Source of the DNA: Bacillota bacterium
GTDB taxonomy: Bacteria; Bacillota; Sulfobacillia; JAIMAT01
DNA length: 64,000 bases
Assembly (NCBI GenBank): GCA_029960955.1
Contig: JASBVS010000028.1
Coordinates: forward strand, 86,511-150,510
Direction of reading: 5' to 3'
Below are positions 52,390-60,834 of this stretch, in pieces. The notes beneath the pieces are model-generated. The model did no database searches. It saw nothing but the letters and a program-made list of their open reading frames with translations, and was not told the DNA's origin. Position 1 is the stretch's first letter, and every line of letters begins with the position of its first letter. The position numbers were made by a program, and so were the translations under genes.

Positions 52390-53151
52390 TTGCGCATCTC
52401 GGTCCGTCTCTTCGCGGGCGCCGCCGAGGCCGTTGGCGCGCGCCAGATCGACCTGGAGCTGGCCGGAGGAAGCACCGCCGGCCAGCTCCTCGACCGCCTT
52501 CTCGGCGAGCACCCGGCGCTGGCCCGGTTCGGCCCCTCCCTCCTCGTGGCCGTCAACCGGCGCTACGCCGGCCGCGAGGCGGTGCTGGCCGACGGCGACG
52601 AGGTGGCCCTGATCCCCCCGGTCAGCGGCGGCTCCGGCGACGCCGGCGAGGCGAAGCAGGCCGCCGCAGCGAAGCGGGCCGCCGCGGAGGAGGCGGCCGC
52701 CGCGCCGCTCTGCCTGGAGCCGGTCGGCGAGGGCGGCTGGTTCGCGCTGGGGGGCGGCCAGCTGCCGGTCGCCGAGTGCATGGCGCGGGTGCAGGGGGCC
52801 GGCATGGGCGCCGTCGTCCTCTTCCTCGGCACGGTCCGGCGGCGGGGCGGCGACGACCGGGAAGTCGTGGCCCTGGAGTACGAGGCCTACGAGCCCATGG
52901 CGCAGCAGGAGCTGCGCGCGCTGGTGGAGCGCACGCTCCGGCGCTGGCCGGCGACCCGCGTCGCGCTCGCCCACCGGACGGGCCGCCTGGAGGTGGGCGA
53001 GGCGAGCGTCGTCATCGCCGTCGCCGCGCCCCACCGGGCCGAGGCCTACGAGGCCTCGCGCTACCTCATCGAAGAGATCAAGTCGGTCGTCCCCATCTGG
53101 AAGCGCGAGATCCACCCCGACGGCTCGGGCGCCTGGGTCCACCATGCCTAG
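52390..53151 (+). CDS. MoaD-MoaE fusion (molybdopterin synthase)
   Basis: A 253-residue fusion. Residues 1-81 are a MoaD/ThiS-like beta-grasp domain ending in PPVSGG (Gly80-Gly81); a 25-residue Ala/Lys linker follows; residues about 105-253 are MoaE (ARVQGAGMGAVVLFLGTVR, LEYEAYEPMA, HRTGRLEVGEASVVIAVAAPHR, VPIWKRE). MoaD needs a free C-terminal Gly-Gly to carry sulfur; here it is internal, so cleavage after Gly81 is probably required, as described for mycobacterial MoaX. TTG 52390 follows GGAGGAGGTC. Overlaps radA by eight bases. Confidence 0.87.
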   Translation: MRISVRLFAGAAEAVGARQIDLELAGGSTAGQLLDRLLGEHPALARFGPSLLVAVNRRYAGREAVLADGDEVALIPPVSGGSGDAGEAKQAAAAKRAAAEEAAAAPLCLEPVGEGGWFALGGGQLPVAECMARVQGAGMGAVVLFLGTVRRRGGDDREVVALEYEAYEPMAQQELRALVERTLRRWPATRVALAHRTGRLEVGEASVVIAVAAPHRAEAYEASRYLIEEIKSVVPIWKREIHPDGSGAWVHHA

Positions 53152-54520
53152 CCGGGGCCGGCGCGAGGCGCCGCGCTACGTCTGCCAGGCCTGCGGCCAC
53201 TCGGCGCCGCGCTGGCTCGGCCGCTGCCCGGGCTGCGGCGGCTGGAACACCCTGGTGGAGGAGGCGTCCCCCGCGGAGGGCCCCTGGCCGGGGGGCCGCC
53301 GGCGCGCGGGCACCTCCCGGCCGGCCGAGCTCCTCCCCGTCGACCAGGTGGAGCGGGGCGGGCTGGCCCGGCTGAGCACCGGCTTCGGCGAGTTCGACCG
53401 CGTCCTCGGCGGCGGCCTGGTGGCGGGCTCGCTGGTCCTTCTGGCCGGCGAACCGGGGGTCGGCAAGTCGACGCTGCTGCTGGGGTCGCTGGGGCGGATG
53501 GCGGCCGCCGGTCGCCGCGTCCTCTACGCCAGCGGGGAGGAGTCGAACCGCCAGGTCCGCCTGCGCGCCGAGCGGCTGGGCGTGCTCGAACGGGAGCTCC
53601 TGGTGACGGCCGAGAACGACGCCGACGCCATCGCCGCGGCCGTCGAGGCGAGCGGCGCCGAGGCGGCCGTGGTCGACTCGATCCAGTCGGTCTACCTGCC
53701 CGGGCTCGACTCGGCGCCGGGCAGCGTCGCCCAGGTGCGCGAGAGCGCCGGGCTCTTCCTCCGTCTCGCCAAGCGCTCGGGGCCCGCGATCATCCTGGTC
53801 GGCCATCTGACCAAGGCCGGCGGCCTGGCCGGGCCGAAGGTCCTGGAGCACGCCGTCGACGTGGTGCTCACCCTGCGCGGCGAGCGCACCTCCGGCTACC
53901 GGATCCTGCAGGCGAGCAAGAACCGCTTCGGCTCCACCTCCGAGATCGGCCTCTTCGCCATGACGGCCGACGGGCTGGACCAGCTGCCCGACGCCTCCTC
54001 GCTCTTCCTGGCGGAGCGGAGCGCGGGCGTCCCAGGTTCGGTGGTGGCCGTGGCGCTGGAGGGCGAGCGGCCGGTCCTCGTCGAGGTGCAGGGGCTGGTG
54101 GTGCCGGCGGCGCAGGCGGTGCCGCGGCGGGCGGTCTCCGGCTTCGACAGCGTCCGCCAGGCGCTTCTCCTGGCGGTGATGGAGAAGCGGCTCGGCTTCG
54201 CCTTCGGCAACCGCGACGCCTTCCTGAAGGTGACCGGCGGCCTCTGGCTGGACGAGCCCGCGGCCGACCTGCCCGTCGCCCTCGCCCTCGCCTCCTCCTA
54301 CCTCGACCGCCCCGTCCGCCCCGGGCTCGCCGCCTTCGGCGAGGTGGGCCTCACCGGCGAGGTCCGCGCCGTCCACCGGGCGGCGGAGCGGGTCCGCGAG
54401 GCGGAGCGGCTGGGCTTTTCGCGCTGCCTGGTGCCGGCCCGGAACGGGCGGGAGCTCCCGGCGCAGGCGGCGGTGCCCGTGCGCACGCTGGCCGAGGCGG
54501 TGGAGGCGGCGCTGGCCTAG
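53144..54520 (+). CDS. radA: DNA repair protein RadA (Sms)
   Basis: A 458-residue RadA: N-terminal zinc finger (CQACGHSAPRWLGRCPGC), RecA-like ATPase with GEPGVGKST and the RadA-specific KNRFG motif (in SKNRFGSTSEIG), and a C-terminal Lon-like domain (FGNRDAFLKVTGGLWLDEPAADL). It drives branch migration in recombination. In Bacillus disA follows radA; here carD follows instead, and no disA was seen in the window. Confidence 0.95.
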   Translation: MPSRGRREAPRYVCQACGHSAPRWLGRCPGCGGWNTLVEEASPAEGPWPGGRRRAGTSRPAELLPVDQVERGGLARLSTGFGEFDRVLGGGLVAGSLVLLAGEPGVGKSTLLLGSLGRMAAAGRRVLYASGEESNRQVRLRAERLGVLERELLVTAENDADAIAAAVEASGAEAAVVDSIQSVYLPGLDSAPGSVAQVRESAGLFLRLAKRSGPAIILVGHLTKAGGLAGPKVLEHAVDVVLTLRGERTSGYRILQASKNRFGSTSEIGLFAMTADGLDQLPDASSLFLAERSAGVPGSVVAVALEGERPVLVEVQGLVVPAAQAVPRRAVSGFDSVRQALLLAVMEKRLGFAFGNRDAFLKVTGGLWLDEPAADLPVALALASSYLDRPVRPGLAAFGEVGLTGEVRAVHRAAERVREAERLGFSRCLVPARNGRELPAQAAVPVRTLAEAVEAALA

Positions 54521-54631
54521 ACGACCCTCGGCTGAAGGAACCCTGCGTGCGACGAAATTCGTAGGAAGCGCCGCCGGCGAGCGCGGTCCGGCGCCGCGGC
54601 GGCGGCCTTTCCGCTTTCACGGCGCTTCCTG

Positions 54632-54656
54632 CGCGTCGCGACGAGATCGCGACGCG
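54632..54656. repeat. Inverted repeat upstream of carD
   Basis: Nine-base arms CGCGTCGCG (54632-54640) and CGCGACGCG (54648-54656) around a seven-base loop, in the 248-base radA-carD gap. No T-run follows. It could be a radA transcript-end hairpin or a protein-binding site. Confidence 0.5.
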
Positions 54657-54737
54657 GCTCCTCGCGCCGCCGGGAACGCCGGCGCGCTGGCGAGCGGGCG
54701 AGGGCGCCGAACTACGATTTCCGTCGCCCCGGTGTGT

Positions 54738-54743
54738 TACAAT
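54738..54743 (+). promoter_or_regulatory. -10 box of carD
   Basis: TACAAT at 54738-54743 (5/6), 26 bases before GTG 54769. No convincing -35 lies 16-18 bases upstream. Confidence 0.42.
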
Positions 54744-54768
54744 TCGTCTGAGCGGAGGTGATCTCGGC

Positions 54769-55251
54769 GTGTTCCAGGTCGGGGACTGGGTGGTCTATCC
54801 CATGCACGGCGCCGGGGTCATCCAGGCCATCGAGGAACGGGAGGTGCTCGGCGAGCGCCGGCGGTACTACGTCCTCTCCGTGCGCGGCGGGAACATCAAG
54901 GTGATGGTGCCCGTCGACGGGGCCGACCGCTGCGGGCTCCGTGCCGTCCTCTCCCGCGAGGAGTTCCGGCGGGTCCTGGAGGTTCTCCAGCAGCAAGGCG
55001 AGGTACCCGTGCTGACGACCAACTGGAACCGGCGCTTCCGGGCCAACATCGAGAAGCTGAAGAGCGGCGACCCCTACGCGGTCGCCGAGGTCGTCCGCAG
55101 CCTGGCCCGGCGCGAGCGCGATCGCGGCCTCTCCTCGGGCGAGCGCAAGATGCTGGAGAGCGCGCGACAGATCCTGGAGTCCGAGCTGGCCCTGGTCGAG
55201 GGAGTCGGCGAGGCGGAGGCGCACGCCGAGCTGGACCGGCTCCTGGCGTAG
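54769..55251 (+). CDS. CarD family RNA polymerase-binding regulator
   Basis: A 160-residue CarD/CdnL-like protein: N-terminal Tudor-like RNAP-interaction domain (FQVGDWVVYPMHGAGVIQAIE ... VMVPVDGADRCGLRAVLS) and a C-terminal helical DNA-binding domain (NRRFRANIEKLKSGDPYAVAEVVRSL). Such proteins stabilise open complexes at ribosomal and other promoters. GTG 54769 has GGAGGTGA seven bases upstream. Stands before the PIN-TRAM gene as in many Bacillota. Confidence 0.9.
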   Translation: MFQVGDWVVYPMHGAGVIQAIEEREVLGERRRYYVLSVRGGNIKVMVPVDGADRCGLRAVLSREEFRRVLEVLQQQGEVPVLTTNWNRRFRANIEKLKSGDPYAVAEVVRSLARRERDRGLSSGERKMLESARQILESELALVEGVGEAEAHAELDRLLA

Positions 55252-55371
55252 GCGCTTCGCACCTGCCGGCCCGTGGCACCCCTGGCCGGCGCCGGTGTTT
55301 GTGGGGGGCCCTTCCTGCGCAAGAATAGAGGGGGTGGAGCGGGCGAGGCGGGAACGGAGGAGGTGAAGGCG

Positions 55372-56601
55372 TTGATCCTGGCTGCACGTATCGTCCTGGC
55401 CCTGCTGGGGCTGACCGGCGGCTTCTACGCCGGACGATACGTCGGGTCGGACATCTTTCGCATCAGTTCGTGGCCGGGGACGACGCACATGACGTGGGCC
55501 ACCTTCCTGGGACTGGTGTTCGCGCTGGTGGCCGGCGCCCTCGGTCTTCTCCTCGGTCCGTGGCTTGGCCGGAGCGTCGAGCGGCTGGTGCGGCGGATGG
55601 AGGTGGCGGTGGCCACTCTCACCTTGCAGGAGATCGGCAGTGGTGCGGTGGGAATCTTTGGCGGACTCATCCTGGCTTTGCTTCTTCTCCCGCCGCTCTC
55701 ACGCCTGCCCTTCGTCGGCGTGGTGGCGCCCACGCTGTGCAGCCTGCTCCTCGGCTACCTGGGGGGTCTGATCGGGATCCGCAAGGGGGTCGAGATCCAG
55801 CAGGCGCTGCGCAACCTGAACCGGCGCTCGCACGAGGAACGGGCGACGCGCCTGGCGACGGAGGCGGCCGCGCGGGCCGTGCCCGCGCAGCCCGCGCCCG
55901 GGCAGGCCGGGGCGGCCGTTCCGCTGGCCGCGCCCGCGGCCGGCGAGACGAACGGCGGCTACCTGCCCGCCGGGGGCGAGCAGCCGAAGATCGTCGACAC
56001 CAGCGCCATCATCGACGGGCGCATCGCCGACGTCTGCGCCAGCGGCTTCCTGGAGGGCCCGCTGGTCATCCCCGAGTTCGTCCTGGACGAGCTCCGCCAT
56101 ATCGCCGACTCCTCGGACACGCTGAAGCGGAACCGCGGCCGGCGCGGCCTCGACATCCTCAACCGGATCCAGAAGGAGCTGAACGTTCCGGTCCAGATCT
56201 GGCACGGAGAGCTGACCGCCTCGGAGGTCGACAGCAAGCTGGTGGAGCTGGCGCGGCTCCTGCGCGCCAAGGTGCTGACCAACGACTACAACCTGAACAA
56301 GGTCGCCGTCCTGCACGGCGTCGACGTGCTCAACATCAACGACCTGGCCAACGCGGTCAAGCCGGCGGTCCTGCCGGGCGAGCTGCTGGAGATCTACGTG
56401 CTGCGCGACGGCAAGGAAGCGGGCCAGGGCATCGGCTACCTGGACGACGGCACCATGGTGGTGGTCGACGGGGGCAAGCGCTTCATCGGCGAGACCACCT
56501 CGGTCGAGGTGACCAGCGTCCTCCAGACCTCGGCCGGGCGGATGATCTTCGCCCGCCCCAAGGCGACCGCCGTCGACTCGACCGCCCAGGCGGGCGCCTG
56601 A
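55372..56601 (+). CDS. PIN/TRAM domain membrane protein (YacL family)
   Basis: A 409-residue protein with four N-terminal membrane helices (about 3-25, 38-62, 84-108, 112-135), a linker, a PIN nuclease-like domain (IVDTSAIIDGRIADVC, EFVLDELRHIADS, VLTNDYNLNKVA carry the acidic residues) and a C-terminal TRAM domain (GQGIGYLDDGTMVVVDGG). The family is conserved in Bacillota between radA/disA or carD and ispD; its RNA target is unclear. TTG 55372 is chosen from GGAGGAGGTGA six bases upstream; a longer open frame exists but is unlike homologues. Confidence 0.92.
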   Translation: MILAARIVLALLGLTGGFYAGRYVGSDIFRISSWPGTTHMTWATFLGLVFALVAGALGLLLGPWLGRSVERLVRRMEVAVATLTLQEIGSGAVGIFGGLILALLLLPPLSRLPFVGVVAPTLCSLLLGYLGGLIGIRKGVEIQQALRNLNRRSHEERATRLATEAAARAVPAQPAPGQAGAAVPLAAPAAGETNGGYLPAGGEQPKIVDTSAIIDGRIADVCASGFLEGPLVIPEFVLDELRHIADSSDTLKRNRGRRGLDILNRIQKELNVPVQIWHGELTASEVDSKLVELARLLRAKVLTNDYNLNKVAVLHGVDVLNINDLANAVKPAVLPGELLEIYVLRDGKEAGQGIGYLDDGTMVVVDGGKRFIGETTSVEVTSVLQTSAGRMIFARPKATAVDSTAQAGA

Positions 56602-56605
56602 GCCG

Positions 56606-57421
56606 ATGCCGTCCGAGACGCTCTCCCTCGACATGCGCCGGGCGGCGGCGGTGGTGGTGGCCGCGGGCCGCGGGCTCCGGTACGCGGCCGGCGAGAACAA
56701 GGCCTTCGCCTCCGTCCTCGGCCGGCCGCTCCTCGTCTACACGCTCCAGGGGTTGGAGACGGCCGGGGTCGGCCGCTACGTGGTGGTGGTGGCCCCGGGC
56801 GAGGAGGAGCGCTGCCTGGAGGAAGCGATCCGCCCCTTCGACCTCCACCCCGCGTCGGTGGTGGCGGGCGGCGCCCGCCGCTCCGACTCGGTCCGCGCCG
56901 GCCTCCTGGCGCTGGGGCGCGAGGGCGGCCTCGACGTCGTCCTGGTCCACGACGGGGCGCGGCCGCTCGCCTCCCCGGAGCTCTGGCGCCGCGTCGCGCT
57001 GGCCGCCCTCCGCTTCGGCGCCGCCGTCCCGGTGCTGCCGGTCTCCGACACGGTCAAGCGCGTCGCCGGGGAGCGGGTCGAGGCGACGGTGCCGCGGAGC
57101 TCGCTCTTCCTGGCGCAGACGCCGCAGGGCTTCCGCCCGGAGATCCTCTGGCGGGCGCACGGCCTGGACGAGGCCGACGGACGGCCCGACGCCAGCGACG
57201 ACGCCGCGCTCGTGGAGGCGCTGGGCTGGCCGGTGGCGACGGTGCCGGGCGAGCCCTGGAACGTGAAGGTCACCTATCCGGTCGATCGCTTCCTGGTGGA
57301 GGCCTGGATCCGGGGCGCTCCGGCGACGGCAGCCGCGCCGGGCGCAGGCGGACTTGCGGCCTGGGCGGGGCGGCTTCCCCGGGGCGGGAGGCCGGCCCGG
57401 CGGCGGGCGGGCGGGTGCTGA
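56606..57421 (+). CDS. ispD: 2-C-methyl-D-erythritol 4-phosphate cytidylyltransferase IspD
   Basis: A 271-residue IspD. AAVVVAAGRGLRYAAGENKAF is the CTP site, HDGARPLASPELWRRV and LAQTPQGFRPEIL follow, and AWNVKVTYP-like PWNVKVTYPVD ends the fold. It makes CDP-ME in the MEP isoprenoid pathway; ispF overlaps by seven bases. About 35 low-complexity residues extend the C-terminus beyond the usual 230. Confidence 0.94.
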   Translation: MPSETLSLDMRRAAAVVVAAGRGLRYAAGENKAFASVLGRPLLVYTLQGLETAGVGRYVVVVAPGEEERCLEEAIRPFDLHPASVVAGGARRSDSVRAGLLALGREGGLDVVLVHDGARPLASPELWRRVALAALRFGAAVPVLPVSDTVKRVAGERVEATVPRSSLFLAQTPQGFRPEILWRAHGLDEADGRPDASDDAALVEALGWPVATVPGEPWNVKVTYPVDRFLVEAWIRGAPATAAAPGAGGLAAWAGRLPRGGRPARRRAGGC

Positions 57422-57945
57422 GCGTGCGGGTGGGCTGGGGCTACGACGCGCATCCCTGGGCGGCCTCGCGGCCGCTCGTCCTCTGCGGGGTCCGGATTCC
57501 CGGGCACGAAGGCCTGGCCGGCCACTCCGACGGTGACGCCGCCTGCCACGCGCTGGTGGACGCGCTCCTCGGGGCGGCGGGCGAGGGCGACATCGGCCGC
57601 TGGTTCCCGCCCGGCGATCCGCGCTGGCGGGACGCCTCCAGCCTGGGCATGCTCCGCCAGGTGGCCGCCCGGCTGGCGGGCGCCGGCTGGCGCATCGAGA
57701 ACGTGGACGTGACGCTGATCGCCGCCCACCCGCCGCTGGCGCCCTGGCGCGAGGGCTTCGTCCAGTCGCTGGCCGGGGCGCTGGGCGTCGAGGCCGCCCG
57801 CGTCAACGTCAAGGCGTCGAGCGGCAACGGCCTGGGCTTCAGCGGCGAAGGAAGCGGCCTCGCCGCGGTGGCGGTGGCGGTTCTGGAGCCTCCCGACGCG
57901 CCGGAGGCCGCCCGTGAGGCGGGGCCCTCGCCCGCCGCGCGTTGA
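57415..57945 (+). CDS. ispF: 2-C-methyl-D-erythritol 2,4-cyclodiphosphate synthase IspF
   Basis: A 176-residue IspF: GWGYDAHPW (metal Asp and His), GHSDGDAACHALVDALLGAAGEGDIGRWFPPGD and KASSGNGLGFSGEGSGLAA. It cyclises CDP-ME 2-phosphate. Starts at GTG 57415 inside the ispD end. The C-terminal 20 residues are a Pro/Ala tail. The next gene's -35 box overlaps its stop codon. Confidence 0.94.
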   Translation: MLSVRVGWGYDAHPWAASRPLVLCGVRIPGHEGLAGHSDGDAACHALVDALLGAAGEGDIGRWFPPGDPRWRDASSLGMLRQVAARLAGAGWRIENVDVTLIAAHPPLAPWREGFVQSLAGALGVEAARVNVKASSGNGLGFSGEGSGLAAVAVAVLEPPDAPEAAREAGPSPAAR

Positions 57946-57971
57946 CGCCCGTCGCCGGCGCTGGCTATAGT
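57942..57971 (+). promoter_or_regulatory. Sigma-A promoter of cysS
   Basis: TTGACG at 57942-57947, 18-base spacer, TATAGT at 57966-57971, 50 bases before GTG 58021. The -35 overlaps the ispF TGA. There is no room for a T-box leader. Confidence 0.7.
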
Positions 57972-58020
57972 CGGGACACGGCGCGCCCGAGGGCGGTGCC
58001 GAAGCGACGGGGGCGATGGG

Positions 58021-59550
58021 GTGGAGCTCTACAACACCCTGACGCGGCGGAAGGAGGAGTTCGTTCCGCTGGAACCGGGGCGGGTGCGCATGTACTTCTG
58101 CGGCCCCACCGTCTACTCCGACACCCACATCGGCCACCTGCGCCCCGCCCTGACGGGCGACCTCCTGGCCCGCTTCCTCCGCTACCGGGGGTACCGCGTC
58201 GAGTACGTCAGCAACCTGACCGACGTCGACGACAAGATCATCCAGCGCGCCCGCGAGGAAGGCGTCTCCGCCCGGGAGGTCGCCGACCGCTACGCGCGGC
58301 AGTACCTCGACCTGATGCGCCGCCTGGGCGTCGACCAGGTCGACCGCTACGTCCGCGTCACCGACTCGATGGAGGCGATCGTGCAAGCGGTCGCCCGCCT
58401 GGTGGCCGACGGCCACGCCTACCCCTCCGAGGGCGACGTCTACTTCTCCGTCCGTACCCACCCGGGCTACGGCCGGCTCTCCGGGCGCGACCCGGACGAC
58501 CTCCTGGCCGGCGCGCGCGTCGAGGTGAGCGAGAGGAAGCGCGACCCGCTCGACTTCGCCCTCTGGAAGGCGGCCAAGCCGGGCGAGCCGCACTGGCCCA
58601 GCCCCTGGGGAGCCGGCCGCCCGGGCTGGCACATCGAATGCTCGGTCATGTGCCTCCGGTACCTCGGGCCGACGCTGGACATCCACGGCGGGGGCGCCGA
58701 CCTGATCTTCCCCCATCACGAGAACGAGATCGCCCAGTCGGAGGCGCTCAACGGCGCCCCGCTGGCCCGTTACTGGGTGCACAACGGCATGGTGCGGGTC
58801 GGCGAGGAGAAGATGGCCAAGTCGCTGGGCAACTACTTCACCGTGGAGCGGGCGCTGGAGCTGGTCTCCCCCGAGGCGCTCCGCCTCTACATCTACTCGA
58901 CCCACTACCGGAACCCGCTCTTCTTCTCGGCGGAGGCGCTCCAGGAAGCGGCCCGCGCCCAGGCCCGCCTCCTCCACGCCGACCGGCTGCTCGGCGAGAC
59001 CGCCGCCGCCGCGCCGGAGGAAGCCCGACCCGACCCCGAGGACCCCTTCTCCGCCTCCGTCCTGGCCAGCGTCGAGAGCGGGCGGCGCGCCTTCCTGGCC
59101 GCCCTGGACGACGACCTCAACAGCGCCGAGGCGCTGGCGGCGCTCTTCGACCTTGCGCGCCGCCTCAACGCCCACCTGCAGAGGCCCGACTTCTCCGGGC
59201 GGCCCTCCCAGCGCGCGGCGCTGGCCGAGGCGCGCTCCGTCTTCCGGCAGCTGGCGGGCCTCCTGGGTGTCCTCGAGGCGGTCCCCGCCTCGCGCGACGC
59301 CGGCGGCCTCGCGGCGGCGGAGGAAGGGCGGGAGCGGCGCTACGAGGAGCTGGCGCAGGCGCTGATCGAGCTGCTCCTCTCGCTGCGCGAGCTGGCCCGG
59401 GCGCGCCGCGACTGGGGGGAGGCCGACGCCATCCGCGCCCGCCTCGAGGAGCTCGGCGTCGTGGTCGAAGACCGCCGCGACGGCCCCCACTGGCGCTGGG
59501 CGAGCCGGCCCGCCGGCGGCGGCTCCCGCCCGGCCCCCCCGCAGCCCTAG
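58021..59550 (+). CDS. cysS: Cysteine-tRNA ligase CysS
   Basis: A 509-residue class I synthetase: FCGPTVYSDTHIGHLR (HIGH-type), zinc site including CSVMCL and HHENEIAQSEA, and KMAKSLGNY (KMSKS-type). The C-terminal DALR/anticodon domain extends to the end with a short Gly/Pro tail. It charges tRNA-Cys with cysteine. The usual Bacillus neighbours mrnC, rlmB and yacP are missing between it and sigH. Confidence 0.96.
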   Translation: MELYNTLTRRKEEFVPLEPGRVRMYFCGPTVYSDTHIGHLRPALTGDLLARFLRYRGYRVEYVSNLTDVDDKIIQRAREEGVSAREVADRYARQYLDLMRRLGVDQVDRYVRVTDSMEAIVQAVARLVADGHAYPSEGDVYFSVRTHPGYGRLSGRDPDDLLAGARVEVSERKRDPLDFALWKAAKPGEPHWPSPWGAGRPGWHIECSVMCLRYLGPTLDIHGGGADLIFPHHENEIAQSEALNGAPLARYWVHNGMVRVGEEKMAKSLGNYFTVERALELVSPEALRLYIYSTHYRNPLFFSAEALQEAARAQARLLHADRLLGETAAAAPEEARPDPEDPFSASVLASVESGRRAFLAALDDDLNSAEALAALFDLARRLNAHLQRPDFSGRPSQRAALAEARSVFRQLAGLLGVLEAVPASRDAGGLAAAEEGRERRYEELAQALIELLLSLRELARARRDWGEADAIRARLEELGVVVEDRRDGPHWRWASRPAGGGSRPAPPQP

Positions 59551-59566
59551 GCGCGAAGCCGGTCCA

Positions 59567-59596
59567 TTGACGCTCTTCCCGAGCCGCCCGTATAAT
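59567..59596 (+). promoter_or_regulatory. Sigma-A promoter of sigH
   Basis: TTGACG at 59567-59572, 18-base spacer, perfect TATAAT at 59591-59596; one of the best promoters in the window. It leaves a leader of about 115 bases before GTG 59719 with no recognised RNA motif. Confidence 0.8.
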
Positions 59597-59718
59597 GTCG
59601 TTTGCATTACAATTCCAGCAGCTTCGACCTGTTGTTCCACCGCCGAGGGGTCATAAGCTAGGCCACGGGTGCAGCGTCACGTCCATTTCCCTCTCGCCAG
59701 TCACGGAGGCGGTAGCGG

Positions 59719-60381
59719 GTGAGCGCGAATCCTCAGCGCGACGTCATGCCGGCATACGAGGAGATGCTCGACGAAGAGCTGGTCGACCTGGCCCGTGCGG
59801 GCGACTCGCAGGCCCTGGAATACATGATCTACCGCTATCGGAACTTCGTCCGGGCCAAGGCACGCTCCTACTTCCTGGTGGGGGCGGATCGGGAGGACAT
59901 CATCCAGGAAGGGATGATCGGCCTCTACAAGGCGATCCGGGACTTCCGCGAGGATAAGCTGGCCTCCTTCCGAGCCTTCGCGGAGCTGTGCGTGACGCGC
60001 CAGATCATCACCGCCATCAAGACCGCCACCCGCCAGAAGCACATCCCGCTCAACTCCTACGTCTCCCTCAACAAGCCCATCTACGACGAGGACTCCGACC
60101 GGACGCTCCTGGACGTGATCGCCGGCGTGAAGGTGAGCGACCCCGAGGAGCTGATCATCAGCCGCGAGGAGTTCGGCGACATCGAGGCCAAGATGGGCGA
60201 GATCCTCAGCGACCTGGAATGGCAGGTGCTGATGGCCTACCTGGACGGGAAGTCCTACCAGGAGATTGCCGACGAGCTCGACCGGCATGTAAAATCGGTG
60301 GACAACGCGCTCCAGCGCGTCAAGAGGAAGCTGGAACGGTACCTGGAGTCCCGCCACGCCATGGACTCCTCGGACGCCTGA
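59719..60381 (+). CDS. sigH: RNA polymerase sporulation sigma factor SigH
   Basis: A 220-residue sigma-70 family factor of the Spo0H group: region 2 (ALEYMIYRYRNFVRAKARSYFLVGADREDIIQEG...) and region 4 (LSDLEWQVLMAYLDGKSYQEIADELDRHVKSVDNALQRVKRKL). In spore formers sigma-H directs early sporulation and stationary genes. GTG 59719 is preceded by CGGAGGCGG. A GC hairpin and a tRNA cluster follow, as in Bacillus relatives. Confidence 0.93.
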   Translation: MSANPQRDVMPAYEEMLDEELVDLARAGDSQALEYMIYRYRNFVRAKARSYFLVGADREDIIQEGMIGLYKAIRDFREDKLASFRAFAELCVTRQIITAIKTATRQKHIPLNSYVSLNKPIYDEDSDRTLLDVIAGVKVSDPEELIISREEFGDIEAKMGEILSDLEWQVLMAYLDGKSYQEIADELDRHVKSVDNALQRVKRKLERYLESRHAMDSSDA

Positions 60382-60382
60382 C

Positions 60383-60399
60383 CCGCTCCGCCGGAGCGG
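60383..60399 (+). terminator. Hairpin after sigH
   Basis: Seven-base stem CCGCTCC/GGAGCGG with a GCC loop directly after the stop. Tail TCTCGCCTCGC is not T-rich, so function is uncertain. Confidence 0.38.
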
Positions 60400-60414
60400 T
60401 CTCGCCTCGCTCGG

Positions 60415-60490
60415 GCTGGCGTAGCTCAACGGGCAGAGCAGCCGCCTTGTAAGCGGCAGGTTGTCGGTTCGAGTCCGACCGCCAGCTCCA
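60415..60490 (+). tRNA. tRNA-Thr (anticodon TGT)
   Basis: 76 bases. Acceptor GCTGGCG/CGCCAGC, anticodon stem GCCGC/GCGGC with loop CTTGTAA (anticodon 60448-60450), T-arm GTCGG-TTCGAGT-CCGAC and encoded CCA. Confidence 0.95.
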
Positions 60491-60501
60491 TTGCCGCGTG
60501 C

Positions 60502-60530
60502 TTGCCACCTCCCCGGGAGCCGGCTATAAT
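60502..60530 (+). promoter_or_regulatory. Promoter for tRNA-Tyr/fMet/Thr
   Basis: TTGCCA at 60502-60507, 17-base spacer, TATAAT at 60525-60530, 16 bases before tRNA-Tyr. Confidence 0.72.
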
Positions 60531-60546
60531 AGCTGCCGTCGCGAGC

Positions 60547-60631
60547 GGAGAGGTACCGAAGCGGCCAAACGGGGCGGTCTGTAAAACCGCTGGCACAGCC
60601 TTCGCTGGTTCGAATCCAGCCCTCTCCACCA
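60547..60631 (+). tRNA. tRNA-Tyr (anticodon GTA)
   Basis: 85 bases with the long variable arm of tRNA-Tyr. Acceptor GGAGAGG/CCTCTCC, anticodon loop CTGTAAA (60581-60583), T-loop TTCGAAT and encoded CCA. Confidence 0.95.
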
Positions 60632-60641
60632 GGGGATTTGT

Positions 60642-60718
<77 letters not shown>

Positions 60719-60731
60719 TCTTTCTCACCTT

Positions 60732-60807
60732 GCTGTCGTAGCTCAGCAGGCAGAGCGCCTCCATGGTAAGGAGGAGGTCACCGGTTCGATTCCGGTCGAC
60801 AGCTCCA
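60732..60807 (+). tRNA. tRNA-Thr (anticodon GGT)
   Basis: 76 bases. Acceptor GCTGTCG/CGACAGC, anticodon stem CCTCC/GGAGG with loop ATGGTAA (60765-60767), T-arm ACCGG-TTCGATT-CCGGT and encoded CCA. Confidence 0.94.
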
Positions 60808-60814
60808 TCAGGCT

Positions 60815-60834
60815 CCGACCCCGCCGGGGGTCGG
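60815..60834 (+). terminator. Hairpin ending the first tRNA group
   Basis: Eight-base stem CCGACCCC/GGGGTCGG with a GCCG loop, followed by CGGGTTTCC. Confidence 0.55.

Noticed and set aside
55273..55371. Longer N-terminus of the PIN-TRAM protein
   Set aside because: The added residues overlap the ribosome binding site GGAGGAGGTGA and do not resemble the family.
57946..58020. Possible T-box riboswitch before cysS
   Set aside because: Only 75 bases separate ispF and cysS, and a good promoter takes up a third of it; no T-box bulge sequence is seen.
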